A stretch of DNA of 32,783 bases from an uncultured Mailhella sp. (GTDB taxonomy: Bacteria; Desulfobacterota; Desulfovibrionia; Desulfovibrionales; Desulfovibrionaceae). Shown here piece by piece: positions 16,708 through 24,566 of the stretch. The first letter of the stretch is position 1. Each line of letters begins with the position of its first letter. The position numbers and the translations under genes are program-made. Under the pieces are notes generated by a model. That model saw only the letters and a list, made by a program, of their open reading frames with translations. It was not told where the DNA came from and did no database searches. The DNA lies in assembly GCA_944324085.1 (NCBI GenBank), contig CALUUX010000072.1, positions 1 to 32,783 of the forward strand, read 5' to 3'.

Positions 16708-16994
16708 GTTGCGCAGTCTTTTTTGCCAGAATGGTTCGTGCGAGTCAAGAAAAAAATGGATTTTCCTTTCCCGGACAACGTCGGAAAATGAGCTTTCCCA
16801 GACAAGAAAAAACAGACTCCGGCGAAAGAATCGACCTTTAGCGACTCGCGCGACGGCGTCGACAAACGAGTCGCGGTTCGATCCCATAAACGCTTCAGGA
16901 AACGGCGCCAGCCGCGCCGTCTTGTCCGCGTCACGTCGCCTTTCTTCTCCTCAAACGCCGCCGGCAAACGTTATCATATCTCCATACGCCCGAC

Positions 16995-17010
16995 ATAATG
17001 ACGTCATGAT
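16995..17010. promoter_or_regulatory. Operator-like palindrome, distal copy
   Basis: ATAATGACGTCATGAT contains the perfect palindrome ATGACGTCAT with a central CG, the layout favoured by LacI-family regulators. A related site lies about 200 bp downstream, at the start of the metallophosphoesterase gene. Two LacI-type regulators are encoded nearby. The functional link is inference. Confidence 0.4.
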
Positions 17011-17198
17011 TCCGACGCATCAATACATGCGTGAGGGCACAATCCTTCAGGACGGAAAATTCACGTAGTCTACCATTCCCGCGACAATGCCTCTCTGCCC
17101 GCGCCGGAAAAAGTCCGACTGCAGAAGACAGCAAACGGAGCCGCCTGAAGGTCGCCTTCTACTGACTCAACAACAAACATAGCTTCATCATACAGACA

Positions 17199-17211
17199 AT
17201 AACGTCATTAT
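17199..17211. promoter_or_regulatory. Operator-like palindrome, proximal copy
   Basis: ATAACGTCATTAT; its reverse complement ATAATGACGTTAT matches the distal site ATAATGACGTCAT with one difference. It abuts the GGGAGA ribosome binding site, so a bound repressor would block the transcript close to its start. Confidence 0.4.
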
Positions 17212-17223
17212 GGGAGAAAAATC

Positions 17224-18213
17224 ATGGCAAAGAACATCGCCCGCCGCGACATTCTGAAGATGGGTATGGCCGCCACCGCCTGCGCCGCCGCCGGAATACT
17301 CGCCGGAAGTTCATCCGCCGAAGCCAAGGACGCCAAAAATATCCTCAAAGCCGGCATCATCACTGACATGCACAAGACGACCAAGGCCGACAGCGCCACC
17401 CGCATCTATTCCACGGCCATGGACAAAATGAAGGTGTTCATGGACGCCATGAAGAAGGAAAAACCCGCCTTCCTCATTGAACTCGGCGATTTTGTGGACA
17501 CGCTTTCCCAGGGTACGGATCCCGCCGCCAACCTCCAGGAAATTGAAACGCTGTTCACCTCGTTCGCAGGCCCCACCTACCATGTGCTCGGCAACCACGA
17601 CTTCGACAATCTCAAACGCGAGGCTTTCCTCTCCGGAATCACCAATACCGGCATTGAAAAAGGAAAAACCTATTATTCCTACGATGCGGACGGCGTGCAC
17701 TGCATCGTGCTTGACGCCGACTACACCCCCGGCAACTTCCGTCCCTACGACATGAACACGCCCGAAGACACTTTCTGGACCTGGGTGGACACCATCGTTC
17801 CTCCGCAGGAACTGGAATGGCTGAAACAGGATCTTCAAAAGACCGACAAACCCGTGCTGGTTTTCAGCCATCAGACCCTCGACCGCGTGGACGAACAGGA
17901 TCACAACATCAAGAACGCCTCCGCCGTGCGGGCCGCGCTTGAAGCCAGCGGCAAGGTGCTCGCCGTGATTTCCGGCCATGACCATCAGGGCGGCTATTCC
18001 AACATCAAAGGCATTCACTATGTGGTGCTCAACGGCAACGTCGGCGTGAACGACTACCGCGCCTGGGACGTCACCAGCGCGGAAAAAGGCCGCGGCCTGC
18101 GCGACGATAACCAGTTCTGCGTTCTGACCATACAAAAGAAGGGCAAAACCTACACGTTGTCCTTCGAAGGACGCGGGCGTCAGCCCAGCTACAAGCTGGA
18201 AAGAACGCTCTAG
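17224..18213 (+). CDS. Tat-exported calcineurin-like metallophosphoesterase
   Basis: A 329-residue metallophosphoesterase with a twin-arginine signal (ARRDILKMG, hydrophobic to about residue 34), so it is probably periplasmic. The dinuclear metal-binding motifs are present in order: D48-x-H50, G88-D89, G123-N-H-D126, H216 and G251-H-D-H254. This is the complete set for the calcineurin-like phosphoesterase fold, so it should be active on a phosphomonoester or phosphodiester outside the cytoplasm. ATG 17224 follows GGGAGA. It is a single-gene unit with a probable terminator, downstream of two operator-like sites. A paralogous role with the cytoplasmic phosphoesterase at 20296-21120 is possible, but the two proteins are not close copies. 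The substrate is unknown. Confidence 0.87.
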   Translation: MAKNIARRDILKMGMAATACAAAGILAGSSSAEAKDAKNILKAGIITDMHKTTKADSATRIYSTAMDKMKVFMDAMKKEKPAFLIELGDFVDTLSQGTDPAANLQEIETLFTSFAGPTYHVLGNHDFDNLKREAFLSGITNTGIEKGKTYYSYDADGVHCIVLDADYTPGNFRPYDMNTPEDTFWTWVDTIVPPQELEWLKQDLQKTDKPVLVFSHQTLDRVDEQDHNIKNASAVRAALEASGKVLAVISGHDHQGGYSNIKGIHYVVLNGNVGVNDYRAWDVTSAEKGRGLRDDNQFCVLTIQKKGKTYTLSFEGRGRQPSYKLERTL

Positions 18214-18265
18214 TTCCACCAATTTCCCGGCGGCGTTCCCCTTCTCTCCCGCCGCGAATCCCCCA

Positions 18266-18308
18266 GAGCTCCGTTCCCGCCTCCCGGCAACGGAGCTCCT
18301 CTCATTTA
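18266..18308 (+). terminator. Probable terminator after the exported metallophosphoesterase
   Basis: A 10-bp perfect stem GAGCTCCGTT / AACGGAGCTC (18266-18275 and 18289-18298) with a 13-nt loop, followed by CTCTCATTT, a weak T-tract. Confidence 0.55.
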
Positions 18309-18383
18309 ACTCCGGCGCGCAAAACGCCGCGCGGTCTCCCGTAGCGACAAAGACGTCGTCCCTTTCCCGGCGATCCCGGACAT

Positions 18384-18412
18384 TTGACGAAAACCGCGCT
18401 TGCCGTTAGCTT
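18384..18412 (+). promoter_or_regulatory. Promoter of the first LacI-type regulator
   Basis: TTGACG (-35, 18384-18389), 17-bp spacer, TAGCTT (-10, 18407-18412). Nearly the same sequence lies at the same distance before the second LacI gene, which supports its reality. Transcription would begin about 12 nt before the start codon. The TTG of the -35 box opens a longer reading frame that should not be taken as the gene start. Confidence 0.7.
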
Positions 18413-18431
18413 CCATGTCTGGAGAAATGCC

Positions 18432-19511
18432 GTGAGTGCCAAGAAAAAAGTGACGCTGGAAGACGTAAGCCGCCGCGCGGGAGTGTCGCTGAGCTCCGTG
18501 TCCATGATTCTCAACGCGCGGGCCGACGTGTCTTTTTCCCCGGAAACCGTGCGGAAAGTGCGGCAGGCAGCCCAGGAACTGGGCTATCGCGCGCCTTCTC
18601 GCCTCGCCAAAGGGCGGTTTCCGGGCAGAAACGTGGTGTTCATCGTCACGCCCAACATCGCCAACGCCTATTATTCCGGTCTCGTGCAGGCCATTCAGCA
18701 GGCCGCGGAACAACATGACTTTTCCACGCTCATCTTCACTACCTACAGAGAAGCCCGCAAGGAAGAGGAAGTCATGGACATGGCGCTGGCGCTGGGCGCG
18801 GCCGGCATGATTTTCACGCTCACGCCCCAGAACCTGCGAAAAGCGGAAAAAGTCAACGGCAAAATTCCCATTGTGGTCATGGGCGACAAAAATTCCAGCC
18901 CCAAGGTCGACACCGTGGAGCTCGACAACTACAGCGCGGGCGTGCTCATCGGCCGCCACATGCTGGAACTCGGCCACAAACACATCGCGTTCATCTCAGC
19001 CATGATGAACGCCGCCAACGCCATACGTCTGCGCAGGCTTCAGGGCGTCAGGGACACCTACGCCGAAAGGCCGGGATGCTCCGTGCAGGTATTCACCAAG
19101 GATTACACGCCCCGCGAGGAACTGAACAGCATAGACCTTGAACAGCACATAGGCTACGAACTCGCCATGGAATGCCTAAAGCGGAAAAACCGGATCTCCG
19201 GTTTTGTCGCCGTCAACGACTTCATCGCCTACGGCGTTCTGGACGCCATCGCGGACAAAGGCTTTCGCGTTCCGGAAGACTACAGCGTGTGCGGCTTCAA
19301 CAATCTTTCCTCCTCGCGCATCGCCCGCGTGGGACTCACCACGGTCGAACATCAGACGCAGGCCAGAGCGCGCAGCGCGTTCGACATCCTCTACGAACGC
19401 ATCATCGGCGGCAACGCCGTCAGCGACATCATCCGCATGGAATACACGCATCACCTTCTGGAACGCCGATCCACGGCTCCCTTCCGTCCGTCTCCGCAGG
19501 AAAAATCATGA
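18432..19511 (+). CDS. LacI-family transcriptional regulator (copy 1)
   Basis: A 359-residue repressor-type regulator. The N-terminal LacI helix-turn-helix is VTLEDVSRRAGVSLSSVSMIL, with a hinge helix region around ELGYRAP, followed by a periplasmic-binding-protein-like effector domain (GRHMLELGHKHIAFIS, VAVNDFIAYGVLDAI, YSVCGFNNLSSSR). GTG 18432 is chosen because the HTH begins just after it, GGAGA lies before it, and the conserved promoter ends 20 nt upstream. It is clearly paralogous to the regulator at 22979-24055, with more than half of its residues matching by eye. The downstream lipoprotein gene overlaps its stop by 4 nt. The effector is unknown, probably a small sugar-like or nucleoside-like ligand by family. 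Confidence 0.93.
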   Translation: MSAKKKVTLEDVSRRAGVSLSSVSMILNARADVSFSPETVRKVRQAAQELGYRAPSRLAKGRFPGRNVVFIVTPNIANAYYSGLVQAIQQAAEQHDFSTLIFTTYREARKEEEVMDMALALGAAGMIFTLTPQNLRKAEKVNGKIPIVVMGDKNSSPKVDTVELDNYSAGVLIGRHMLELGHKHIAFISAMMNAANAIRLRRLQGVRDTYAERPGCSVQVFTKDYTPREELNSIDLEQHIGYELAMECLKRKNRISGFVAVNDFIAYGVLDAIADKGFRVPEDYSVCGFNNLSSSRIARVGLTTVEHQTQARARSAFDILYERIIGGNAVSDIIRMEYTHHLLERRSTAPFRPSPQEKS

Positions 19512-20122
19512 AAAAAAACGCCCTTTGTCTCCTCCTTTCGCTTCTGCTCGCGGGCTGCGGCCACATACCGTTCCATCTTCCCTTTATGGGCGACGACGAA
19601 AAAACGCCCGAACCCGCCGAAGTCCAGCAACCGGAACGCAAGCCGACCTACGGCGTTTCTCCCCAGGCGCAGGCCTATCTGTCCGAAGCCATGGAATACT
19701 GGACGGATTCCGGCGAATGCACCGATCCGGAAAAAGCGGCTGCCCTGCTGGACAAAGCCGTGGCGGCCGATCCGCTGGATCCCGCGCCCTATCTCATGCG
19801 CAGCCTCGCCCTGAGCGATCTCGGCTACCTCAACGAAGCCTTCGACGACGCCACCAAGGCCATTCGCCTTTCCCCTACGGCGGCGGCTTACGCCACAAGA
19901 GGACTTATCTGTCTGAAGCAACGCCATCCGGAAGGCGCGCGGCGAGATTTCGCCTATGCGGAAAAAATCAATCCCAAAGAACCTCTTATTTACGTCTATC
20001 GCTCCGCCGGAGCCTTTCTTGACGGACGCAACGGCGACGCCTGCGACGACCTGAAACGAGCCTGCGAACTCGGCCACTGCCGTCCGTGGAACACGGCCAC
20101 GGAAAACAAACTCTGCCGCTGA
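19508..20122 (+). CDS. TPR-repeat lipoprotein
   Basis: A 204-residue protein with a lipoprotein signal peptide: hydrophobic LLLSLLLAGC with the lipobox cysteine at C17. A proline- and glutamate-rich linker follows, then about three tetratricopeptide-type helical repeats (ADPLDPAPYLMRSLALSDLGY, SPTAAAYATRGLICL, INPKEPLIYVYRSAGAFL). It is probably anchored in the outer or inner membrane and acts as a protein-protein scaffold. ATG 19508 overlaps the stop of the LacI gene (ATGA), so the two are translationally coupled, an unusual partnership. A bidirectional terminator follows. No specific function is assignable. Confidence 0.85.
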   Translation: MKKNALCLLLSLLLAGCGHIPFHLPFMGDDEKTPEPAEVQQPERKPTYGVSPQAQAYLSEAMEYWTDSGECTDPEKAAALLDKAVAADPLDPAPYLMRSLALSDLGYLNEAFDDATKAIRLSPTAAAYATRGLICLKQRHPEGARRDFAYAEKINPKEPLIYVYRSAGAFLDGRNGDACDDLKRACELGHCRPWNTATENKLCR

Positions 20123-20169
20123 CCGACAGGTCGCACCTCCATCCCGACGCTTCTTTGCGCCAAGCGCAG

Positions 20170-20210
20170 AAAAAGGCCGCCGCTTTTATTAACAAGCGAC
20201 GGCCTTTTTC
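20170..20210. terminator. Bidirectional terminator between convergent genes
   Basis: AAAAAGGCCG-C-CGCTT / AAGCG-A-CGGCCTTTTT (20170-20185 and 20194-20209), one mismatch and an 8-nt loop. The A-run on one side and the T-run on the other let it serve both the plus-strand lipoprotein gene and the minus-strand phosphoesterase gene. Confidence 0.88.
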
Positions 20211-20295
20211 CAGGAGGAATGACAGGGCAGGGGTCCCTGACATGTATCGCGCGCCTTCCCGCGGACTGTTCCGGGGAAAACGCGCCGGGCTGACG

Positions 20296-21120
20296 TTATT
20301 CTTCCGTGGGGTTCACGGAGTCAAGGAAACGATACGGACCGGCGTAGGTGGGCGTTCCGTAAATCTGACAAACGTGAGTGTTCCACGCGCCTCCGCGCCA
20401 GTCATGGAGCAGGTATCCGGGGGCTTCCATCACAAAGGTGTCTCCGCCTTCGGGAGAAAGATCCAGATCTATCTGCATGGACGCCGCGGGAGCCGTCAAC
20501 GCCATGACGCCGGCCCATTGCGTGAATATGGGGCGATGCATGTGACCGCAGCACAAACGAACCCAGGGCGTCTTTTCCAGAATGCCGCGCAGGCGTTCGA
20601 CGTTCTCGTAGGGTTCGTCCATGGCTCCCATGCCCGTGATGAAGGGCGGATGATGCATGAACAGCAGCGTGGGAACGCCCGGACGACGGGCCAACTCTTT
20701 TTCCAGCCATGCCGCGCAAGGTTCCGGCACATGGCCGGAATGAGACCCGGGACTCATGCTGTCCATCATGAGGAAACGCACCTCATCCTCTTCCACGGCG
20801 TAGCACAGCCAGGGAGCGGTTTCCGCGTTTTCCGGACACCATCCCTTAAGGATGGAACGCATCCTGTCACGCCGGTCGTGATTGCCAGGAACGGCATAGA
20901 TGGGAATATTCAAAGGAGAAAGAGCCTCATACAACATTTTGTAGGCGCGCTCATCCCCGCTGTCGGCCAGATCGCCGGTGATGACCATCATATCCGGCTT
21001 TTGCGCGAGTCCCTGAAGATGCCTCGCCGCTTCTTCCAGACACTTCGGCGTATCCACCACGCGAAAGGACAGTCTTCCGTCGCCGCGGAGATGAAAATCG
21101 GAAATCTGAAGTATACGCAT
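20296..21120 (-). CDS. Cytoplasmic metallophosphoesterase (CpdA/GpdQ-like)
   Basis: A 274-residue class III phosphodiesterase-type enzyme without a signal peptide. All metal-ligand motifs are present: D8-x-H10, G49-D50, G79-N-H-D82, H156-H157 and G192-H-M-H195. These match the family of cAMP phosphodiesterase CpdA and glycerophosphodiesterase GpdQ. The start is ATG 21120 with AAGGAA upstream. It lies 202 nt downstream of the MFS transporter gene on the same strand, so the transporter may import the phosphodiester or a related compound that this enzyme cleaves (inference). A role in second-messenger turnover is the alternative. Confidence 0.85.
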   Translation of the reverse strand: MRILQISDFHLRGDGRLSFRVVDTPKCLEEAARHLQGLAQKPDMMVITGDLADSGDERAYKMLYEALSPLNIPIYAVPGNHDRRDRMRSILKGWCPENAETAPWLCYAVEEDEVRFLMMDSMSPGSHSGHVPEPCAAWLEKELARRPGVPTLLFMHHPPFITGMGAMDEPYENVERLRGILEKTPWVRLCCGHMHRPIFTQWAGVMALTAPAASMQIDLDLSPEGGDTFVMEAPGYLLHDWRGGAWNTHVCQIYGTPTYAGPYRFLDSVNPTEE

Positions 21121-21293
21121 AAACTTTCCTTGCGGAAGGGGAATCTCTCCCGCATCCGGGTCAGGAGCGTTCCCGTCGCCACCCGGGGACGAACGGCGGC
21201 TTCCGCCACGGCCCGGGAAAGATCCGCCGGTGTCGGCGTCTCCCCCGCGCGGAAAAGCCGGAGAACTTGTTCATGGTTAACAATGCCGTCGGA

Positions 21294-21316
21294 GGAGGGA
21301 GCGAAACGCTCCCTCC
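21294..21316 (-). other. Hairpin just after the MFS transporter gene
   Basis: A perfect 10-bp inverted repeat GGAGGGAGCG / CGCTCCCTCC (21294-21303 and 21307-21316) with a 3-nt loop, 7 nt past the stop codon. There is no T-run on the minus strand, so it more likely protects the mRNA 3' end or only attenuates transcription into the phosphoesterase gene. Confidence 0.45.
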
Positions 21317-21322
21317 GAAACG

Positions 21323-22654
21323 TCAGATATGCTCCACGTCGTCGCCAAGACGGCGAACCGCGGCGTTATGCTTGCGCTGCACGATAAAGGCCGAAACGCC
21401 GCTGGTGGCCGCCGCGAGCATGGTGTAGAGACAGACGTAAATAGGATCGCCGTCGGCCACCTTCATGAAATACGTGCACAGACCGGGAACGATGCCGGCC
21501 ACCAGGAAGCCGGGGAACTGATACACGATGGAAATGCCGGTATAACGCACGTCCGCGGGGAAAAGATCAGAGAACAACGCGGCTTCGGGGCCGAACACGC
21601 CGGCGTAGAACACGCTGAGAGGCACGATGATGGCAAGGCCGATCATGAACAGATTACCCTCGCTCGCGCCCATGAGCCAGAAGGAGGGGAAAATGGACAG
21701 ACCGCAGAGCACGCTGGACACGCCGTACACCAGCCCGCGACCGTAGCGGTCGGCGAGGCGGCCGGCGATGAGAATAAACGGGCACATGACCAGGGCGGAA
21801 ATCATGACCATGGAAAGAGCTTCCGTGCGCGGAACGTTCACATACTGCACGAGGTAGGTAATGACGAACACGGCCAGCACGTTGAAGAACACGCCGTCTA
21901 TCCAGCGGGCGCCGATGCCGAGCGCGATGTTGCCGGGATGCTCCTTGCAGACCTTCACGATGGGCAGGGTCTTCTTGGCGTTGTCCTGACGGGCCTTTTC
22001 CTGCGCCTTCTGGAAGTCGGGCGTTTCAAGAATGTGCATACGGATATAGAGAGCGATGCAGACGAGAATCACGCTCACGAGAAAAGCCAGACGCCAGCCC
22101 CAGGCGAGGAACTGCTCGTCGCTCAGACCCCAGGAAAGCAGCGCCACCACCCCGGAAGACAGGCAAAGGCCCGTGGCCAGCCCCATCTGAGGAATGCTGG
22201 CGTAGAAGGCGCGTTCCTTCTTGCTGGCGTATTCATAGGTCATGAGCACGGCTCCGCCCCATTCGCCGCCGAGTCCGAGCCCCTGGCAAAGACGAAGCGT
22301 CTGCAGAATGATGGGAGCGGCTATGCCTATCTGAGCATAGGTGGGTACAAGGCCGATGCCGATGGTGGCGAGCCCCATGATGAGCATGGTAAGCACGAGC
22401 ATGCTTTTGCGCCCCAGTCTGTCGCCAAAGTGTCCGAAGACGAATCCGCCGAAGGGTCGGGCCAGATAACCGATGGCAAAGGTGCTGTAGGCAAGCAACG
22501 TGCCTATGAAAGGATCTTCCGTGGGGAAGTACAGCTTGTTGAAGACGATGCCCGCGACAACGCCGTACAGGAAGAAGTCGTACCATTCAATGGTGGCACC
22601 GAGAAGGCTGGCCAGAACAACCTTGCGGATTTCCTTTTTGCTGGGCGCGCTCAT
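21323..22654 (-). CDS. MFS transporter, metabolite:H+ symporter (MHS) family
   Basis: A 443-residue, 12-TM major facilitator. The N-terminus LLGATIEWYDFFLYG and the loop GHFGDRLGRKSMLV are classic for the MHS subfamily (ProP, ShiA, KgtP, CitA types), as is GLGLGGEWGGA in TM4-5. These carriers import organic acids, osmolytes or shikimate-like compounds with protons. The start is taken at ATG 22654 because AGGAG lies 7 nt before it; the ATG at 22660 would leave only 1 nt. It diverges from the second LacI-type regulator across an AT-rich region full of repeated motifs, so it is the likely main target of that regulator. The phosphoesterase follows on the same strand. The substrate is not assignable. 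Confidence 0.92.
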   Translation of the reverse strand: MSAPSKKEIRKVVLASLLGATIEWYDFFLYGVVAGIVFNKLYFPTEDPFIGTLLAYSTFAIGYLARPFGGFVFGHFGDRLGRKSMLVLTMLIMGLATIGIGLVPTYAQIGIAAPIILQTLRLCQGLGLGGEWGGAVLMTYEYASKKERAFYASIPQMGLATGLCLSSGVVALLSWGLSDEQFLAWGWRLAFLVSVILVCIALYIRMHILETPDFQKAQEKARQDNAKKTLPIVKVCKEHPGNIALGIGARWIDGVFFNVLAVFVITYLVQYVNVPRTEALSMVMISALVMCPFILIAGRLADRYGRGLVYGVSSVLCGLSIFPSFWLMGASEGNLFMIGLAIIVPLSVFYAGVFGPEAALFSDLFPADVRYTGISIVYQFPGFLVAGIVPGLCTYFMKVADGDPIYVCLYTMLAAATSGVSAFIVQRKHNAAVRRLGDDVEHI

Positions 22655-22708
22655 AATCATGCTCCTGATGAAGATTAAGGGGAGTTTTCTTGAACAAGGG
22701 AAAACTTT

Positions 22709-22757
22709 ATTAAAATTTTAATGAATTTTTTATAAATTTATTCATTAAATTTTTAAT
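22709..22757. repeat. AT-only 18-bp inverted repeat in a divergent promoter region
   Basis: Arm 1 ATTAAAATTTTAATGAAT (22709-22726) and arm 2 ATTCATTAAATTTTTAAT (22740-22757) are reverse complements at 17 of 18 positions, with a 13-nt spacer. It lies 55 nt upstream of the MFS start codon. It could be an operator pair or a DNA-bending element; being AT-only, it is a poor RNA hairpin. Confidence 0.6.
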
Positions 22758-22909
22758 AATACTTCCTTTGACGTGCGTTCAACGGTGTTTCTTTTTACGG
22801 ATATTATTATGATTAATCAAGATGTTTCCCTGTTTTTTCTTAAAACTAAAAATTTAATATTGGAATTCGCCATGTTCGATAGCGGCAAAAACATTTTTTA
22901 AAATTTTAA
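22710..22909. promoter_or_regulatory. Array of four AT-rich palindromic sites between the MFS and LacI genes
   Basis: The 12-bp palindrome TTAAAATTTTAA occurs exactly at 22710-22721 and 22898-22909. Close variants are TTAAATTTTTAA (22745-22756) and TAAAAATTTAAT (22847-22858). They flank both divergent genes and could bind one regulator cooperatively. The 324-bp region 22655-22978 holds no gene. Confidence 0.45.
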
Positions 22910-22931
22910 CAACTTCGTTTTCCTCGGCCGT

Positions 22932-22960
22932 TTGACGAAAGCCCGCCTTGCCGTTAGCTT
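22932..22960 (+). promoter_or_regulatory. Promoter of the second LacI-type regulator
   Basis: TTGACG (22932-22937), 17-bp spacer and TAGCTT (22955-22960), nearly identical to the promoter at 18384-18412. Both share the block CTTGCCGTTAGCTT. The predicted leader is about 12 nt long, so the ribosome binding region begins almost at the transcript 5' end. Confidence 0.7.
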
Positions 22961-22978
22961 TCTCGTGGAGCACCGACC

Positions 22979-24055
22979 ATGACGACAAAAAAAAGAATCA
23001 CGCTGGAAGACGTGAGCAGAGCGGCCGGCGTGTCGCTGAGCACCGCTTCCATGATACTCAGCGGACGCCCTGACGTTTCCTTCTCGCCGGAAACCGTGCG
23101 CAACGTGCGCCGCACCGCGGACGTTCTGGGCTACCGCGCGCCCGTTCGACGCAGAAGCCGCCCCCTGAGCTCCAGAAAACTCGTGCTCATCGTCAGCCCC
23201 AACGTGGGCAACGCCTATTACGCCAACATGGTGCAGGCCATACAGCAATCCGCCGAACAGCACGGCGCGTCCACGCTCATATTCACTACCTACAGAGACG
23301 CCGACAAAGAAAAGGAAATCCTCAACATGGCTTTGGAAATGGGCGTCTCCGGCATGGTGTTCGCCATGATGCCCCAGAGCGTGGAACTTCTGGAAAAAGT
23401 CAACCGCAGTCTCCCCATCGTGGTCATAGGCGACAGAAACACCAGCCTCAACGTGGACACCGTGGAACTCGACAACTACAGCGCGGGCATGCTGGTCGGC
23501 CGCCACATGCTCGGGCTCGGCCACAAGCGCATCGCCTTCATTTCCACTACCCTCAACGCCGCCAACGCCATACGCGTGCGCAGACTCGACGGCGTGCGCG
23601 CCGTCTACGCGCAGGAGCCGGACACGTCCGTTCAGGTCTTTGCGCGAGACATCACGCCGCTGGAAGAACTGAACGACATCGGCATTGAACATCGCGTGGG
23701 CTATGAGCTCACCATGGAATGTCTGAATCGCGGTTCCGACATTTCCGGCATTGTGGCCGTCAACGACTTCGTCGCCTACGGCGTGCTCGACGCCTTGGAA
23801 GAAAAAGGATTGCGCGTGCCCGAAGACTACAGCGTCTGCGGCTTCGACAACCTCTCCGCCTCGAGATTCTGGAACGTGGGCCTCACGTCCGTGGAGCACC
23901 ACATCGAAGAAAAAGGAAGAAACGCCTTCAACATCCTCTACGAACGCATGACGGGCGACAGCGCGCCCAACAACATCACGCGCGTGGAATTTTCGCACCA
24001 TCTGCTGGAAAACCGCTCCACCGCGCCCGCGCGCCAAGAGCGGGAAAAACGCTGA
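22979..24055 (+). CDS. LacI-family transcriptional regulator (copy 2)
   Basis: A 358-residue repressor-type regulator. The HTH is ITLEDVSRAAGVSLSTASMIL. The effector domain carries the same blocks as copy 1 (VDTVELDNYSAG, GRHMLGLGHKRIAFIS, VAVNDFVAYGVLDAL, YSVCGFDNLSASR). The recognition helix differs from copy 1 at only a few positions (SSVS versus STAS), so the two may bind related operators. ATG 22979 follows GTGGAG and the conserved promoter. It diverges from the MFS transporter gene and is followed at 49 nt by a C_GCAxxG_C_C gene and an ABC importer, so it may control both sides. It is probably a duplicate of copy 1, with more than half of residues matching by eye. Confidence 0.93.
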   Translation: MTTKKRITLEDVSRAAGVSLSTASMILSGRPDVSFSPETVRNVRRTADVLGYRAPVRRRSRPLSSRKLVLIVSPNVGNAYYANMVQAIQQSAEQHGASTLIFTTYRDADKEKEILNMALEMGVSGMVFAMMPQSVELLEKVNRSLPIVVIGDRNTSLNVDTVELDNYSAGMLVGRHMLGLGHKRIAFISTTLNAANAIRVRRLDGVRAVYAQEPDTSVQVFARDITPLEELNDIGIEHRVGYELTMECLNRGSDISGIVAVNDFVAYGVLDALEEKGLRVPEDYSVCGFDNLSASRFWNVGLTSVEHHIEEKGRNAFNILYERMTGDSAPNNITRVEFSHHLLENRSTAPARQEREKR

Positions 24056-24104
24056 GCTCTTTCCCCGACTTTTGCCGACGGAAACGCCTCTCCAAGGAAT
24101 CCCT

Positions 24105-24533
24105 ATGAACGATACCGCCCAACGCGTGCACGACCTCTACTGGAACAAAAACTGGAATTGCGCCAGAACCACGCTCGCCTGCCTCGGTGAAACCTTCGGC
24201 GTCGCCATCGCCGAACAGACGCTTCAGGCCGCCACGGGCATGCACGGAGCGGGAAAATTCCGCGCCCAATGCGGCCTCGTGGAAGGAGCTCTCATGTTTC
24301 TCGGCGTCATCGGCGCCGAATCCGAAAAATCGGACAAGGACGTCGAATCGCTCTGCCGCGACTTTGCCGAAATCTTCACGGCCCGCTTCGGCTCCCTGCT
24401 CTGCCGGGATCTCAGACCCGGAGGCTTTCTCCCCTCCGATCCTCCTCACGCCTGCGAAACGCTCACCGTTGAGGCCATAACCATGGCGGAACGATATCTG
24501 AAAAACGCCGGATTTCCGCCTAAACAACGCTGA
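24105..24533 (+). CDS. C_GCAxxG_C_C family redox protein
   Basis: A 142-residue small protein. The N-terminal WNCA (C19), central QCGLVEGALMFLG (C56), then FGSLLCRDL and PHACETL near the C-terminus give the spaced cysteines that define the C_GCAxxG_C_C family. A glycine-rich TGMHGAGKF segment precedes the central cysteine. Members are common in anaerobes and thought to bind a metal or cofactor or to do redox chemistry; no precise function is established to my knowledge. ATG 24105 follows AAGGAAT; the in-frame start at 24072 has no such site. It lies between the LacI regulator and the ABC importer on the same strand, 33 nt before the latter, probably one operon. Confidence 0.85.
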   Translation: MNDTAQRVHDLYWNKNWNCARTTLACLGETFGVAIAEQTLQAATGMHGAGKFRAQCGLVEGALMFLGVIGAESEKSDKDVESLCRDFAEIFTARFGSLLCRDLRPGGFLPSDPPHACETLTVEAITMAERYLKNAGFPPKQR

Positions 24534-24566
24534 CCCATCCCACACTCAACGCCACGGAAGGATGCC

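Larger units (their letters stand above)
16708..17223. other. Intergenic region between tRNA-Ala and the exported metallophosphoesterase
   Basis: No gene is supported in these 516 bases. The region should hold the divergent promoters of the tRNA and the metallophosphoesterase. Two related palindromic sites (16995-17010 and 17199-17211) are the only other structure I see. Confidence 0.5.

Noticed and set aside
18384..18431. TTG start for the first LacI-type regulator
   Set aside because: This TTG is the -35 element of the conserved promoter, and the extra residues are absent from the paralogue.
20086..21387. 433-residue plus-strand frame opposite the metallophosphoesterase
   Set aside because: It runs through the bidirectional terminator and lies antisense to a protein with intact metal-binding motifs.
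22709..22757. Reading the AT-rich inverted repeat as the end of an insertion sequence
   Set aside because: No transposase or target duplication is visible, and the repeat lies wholly within a divergent promoter region.
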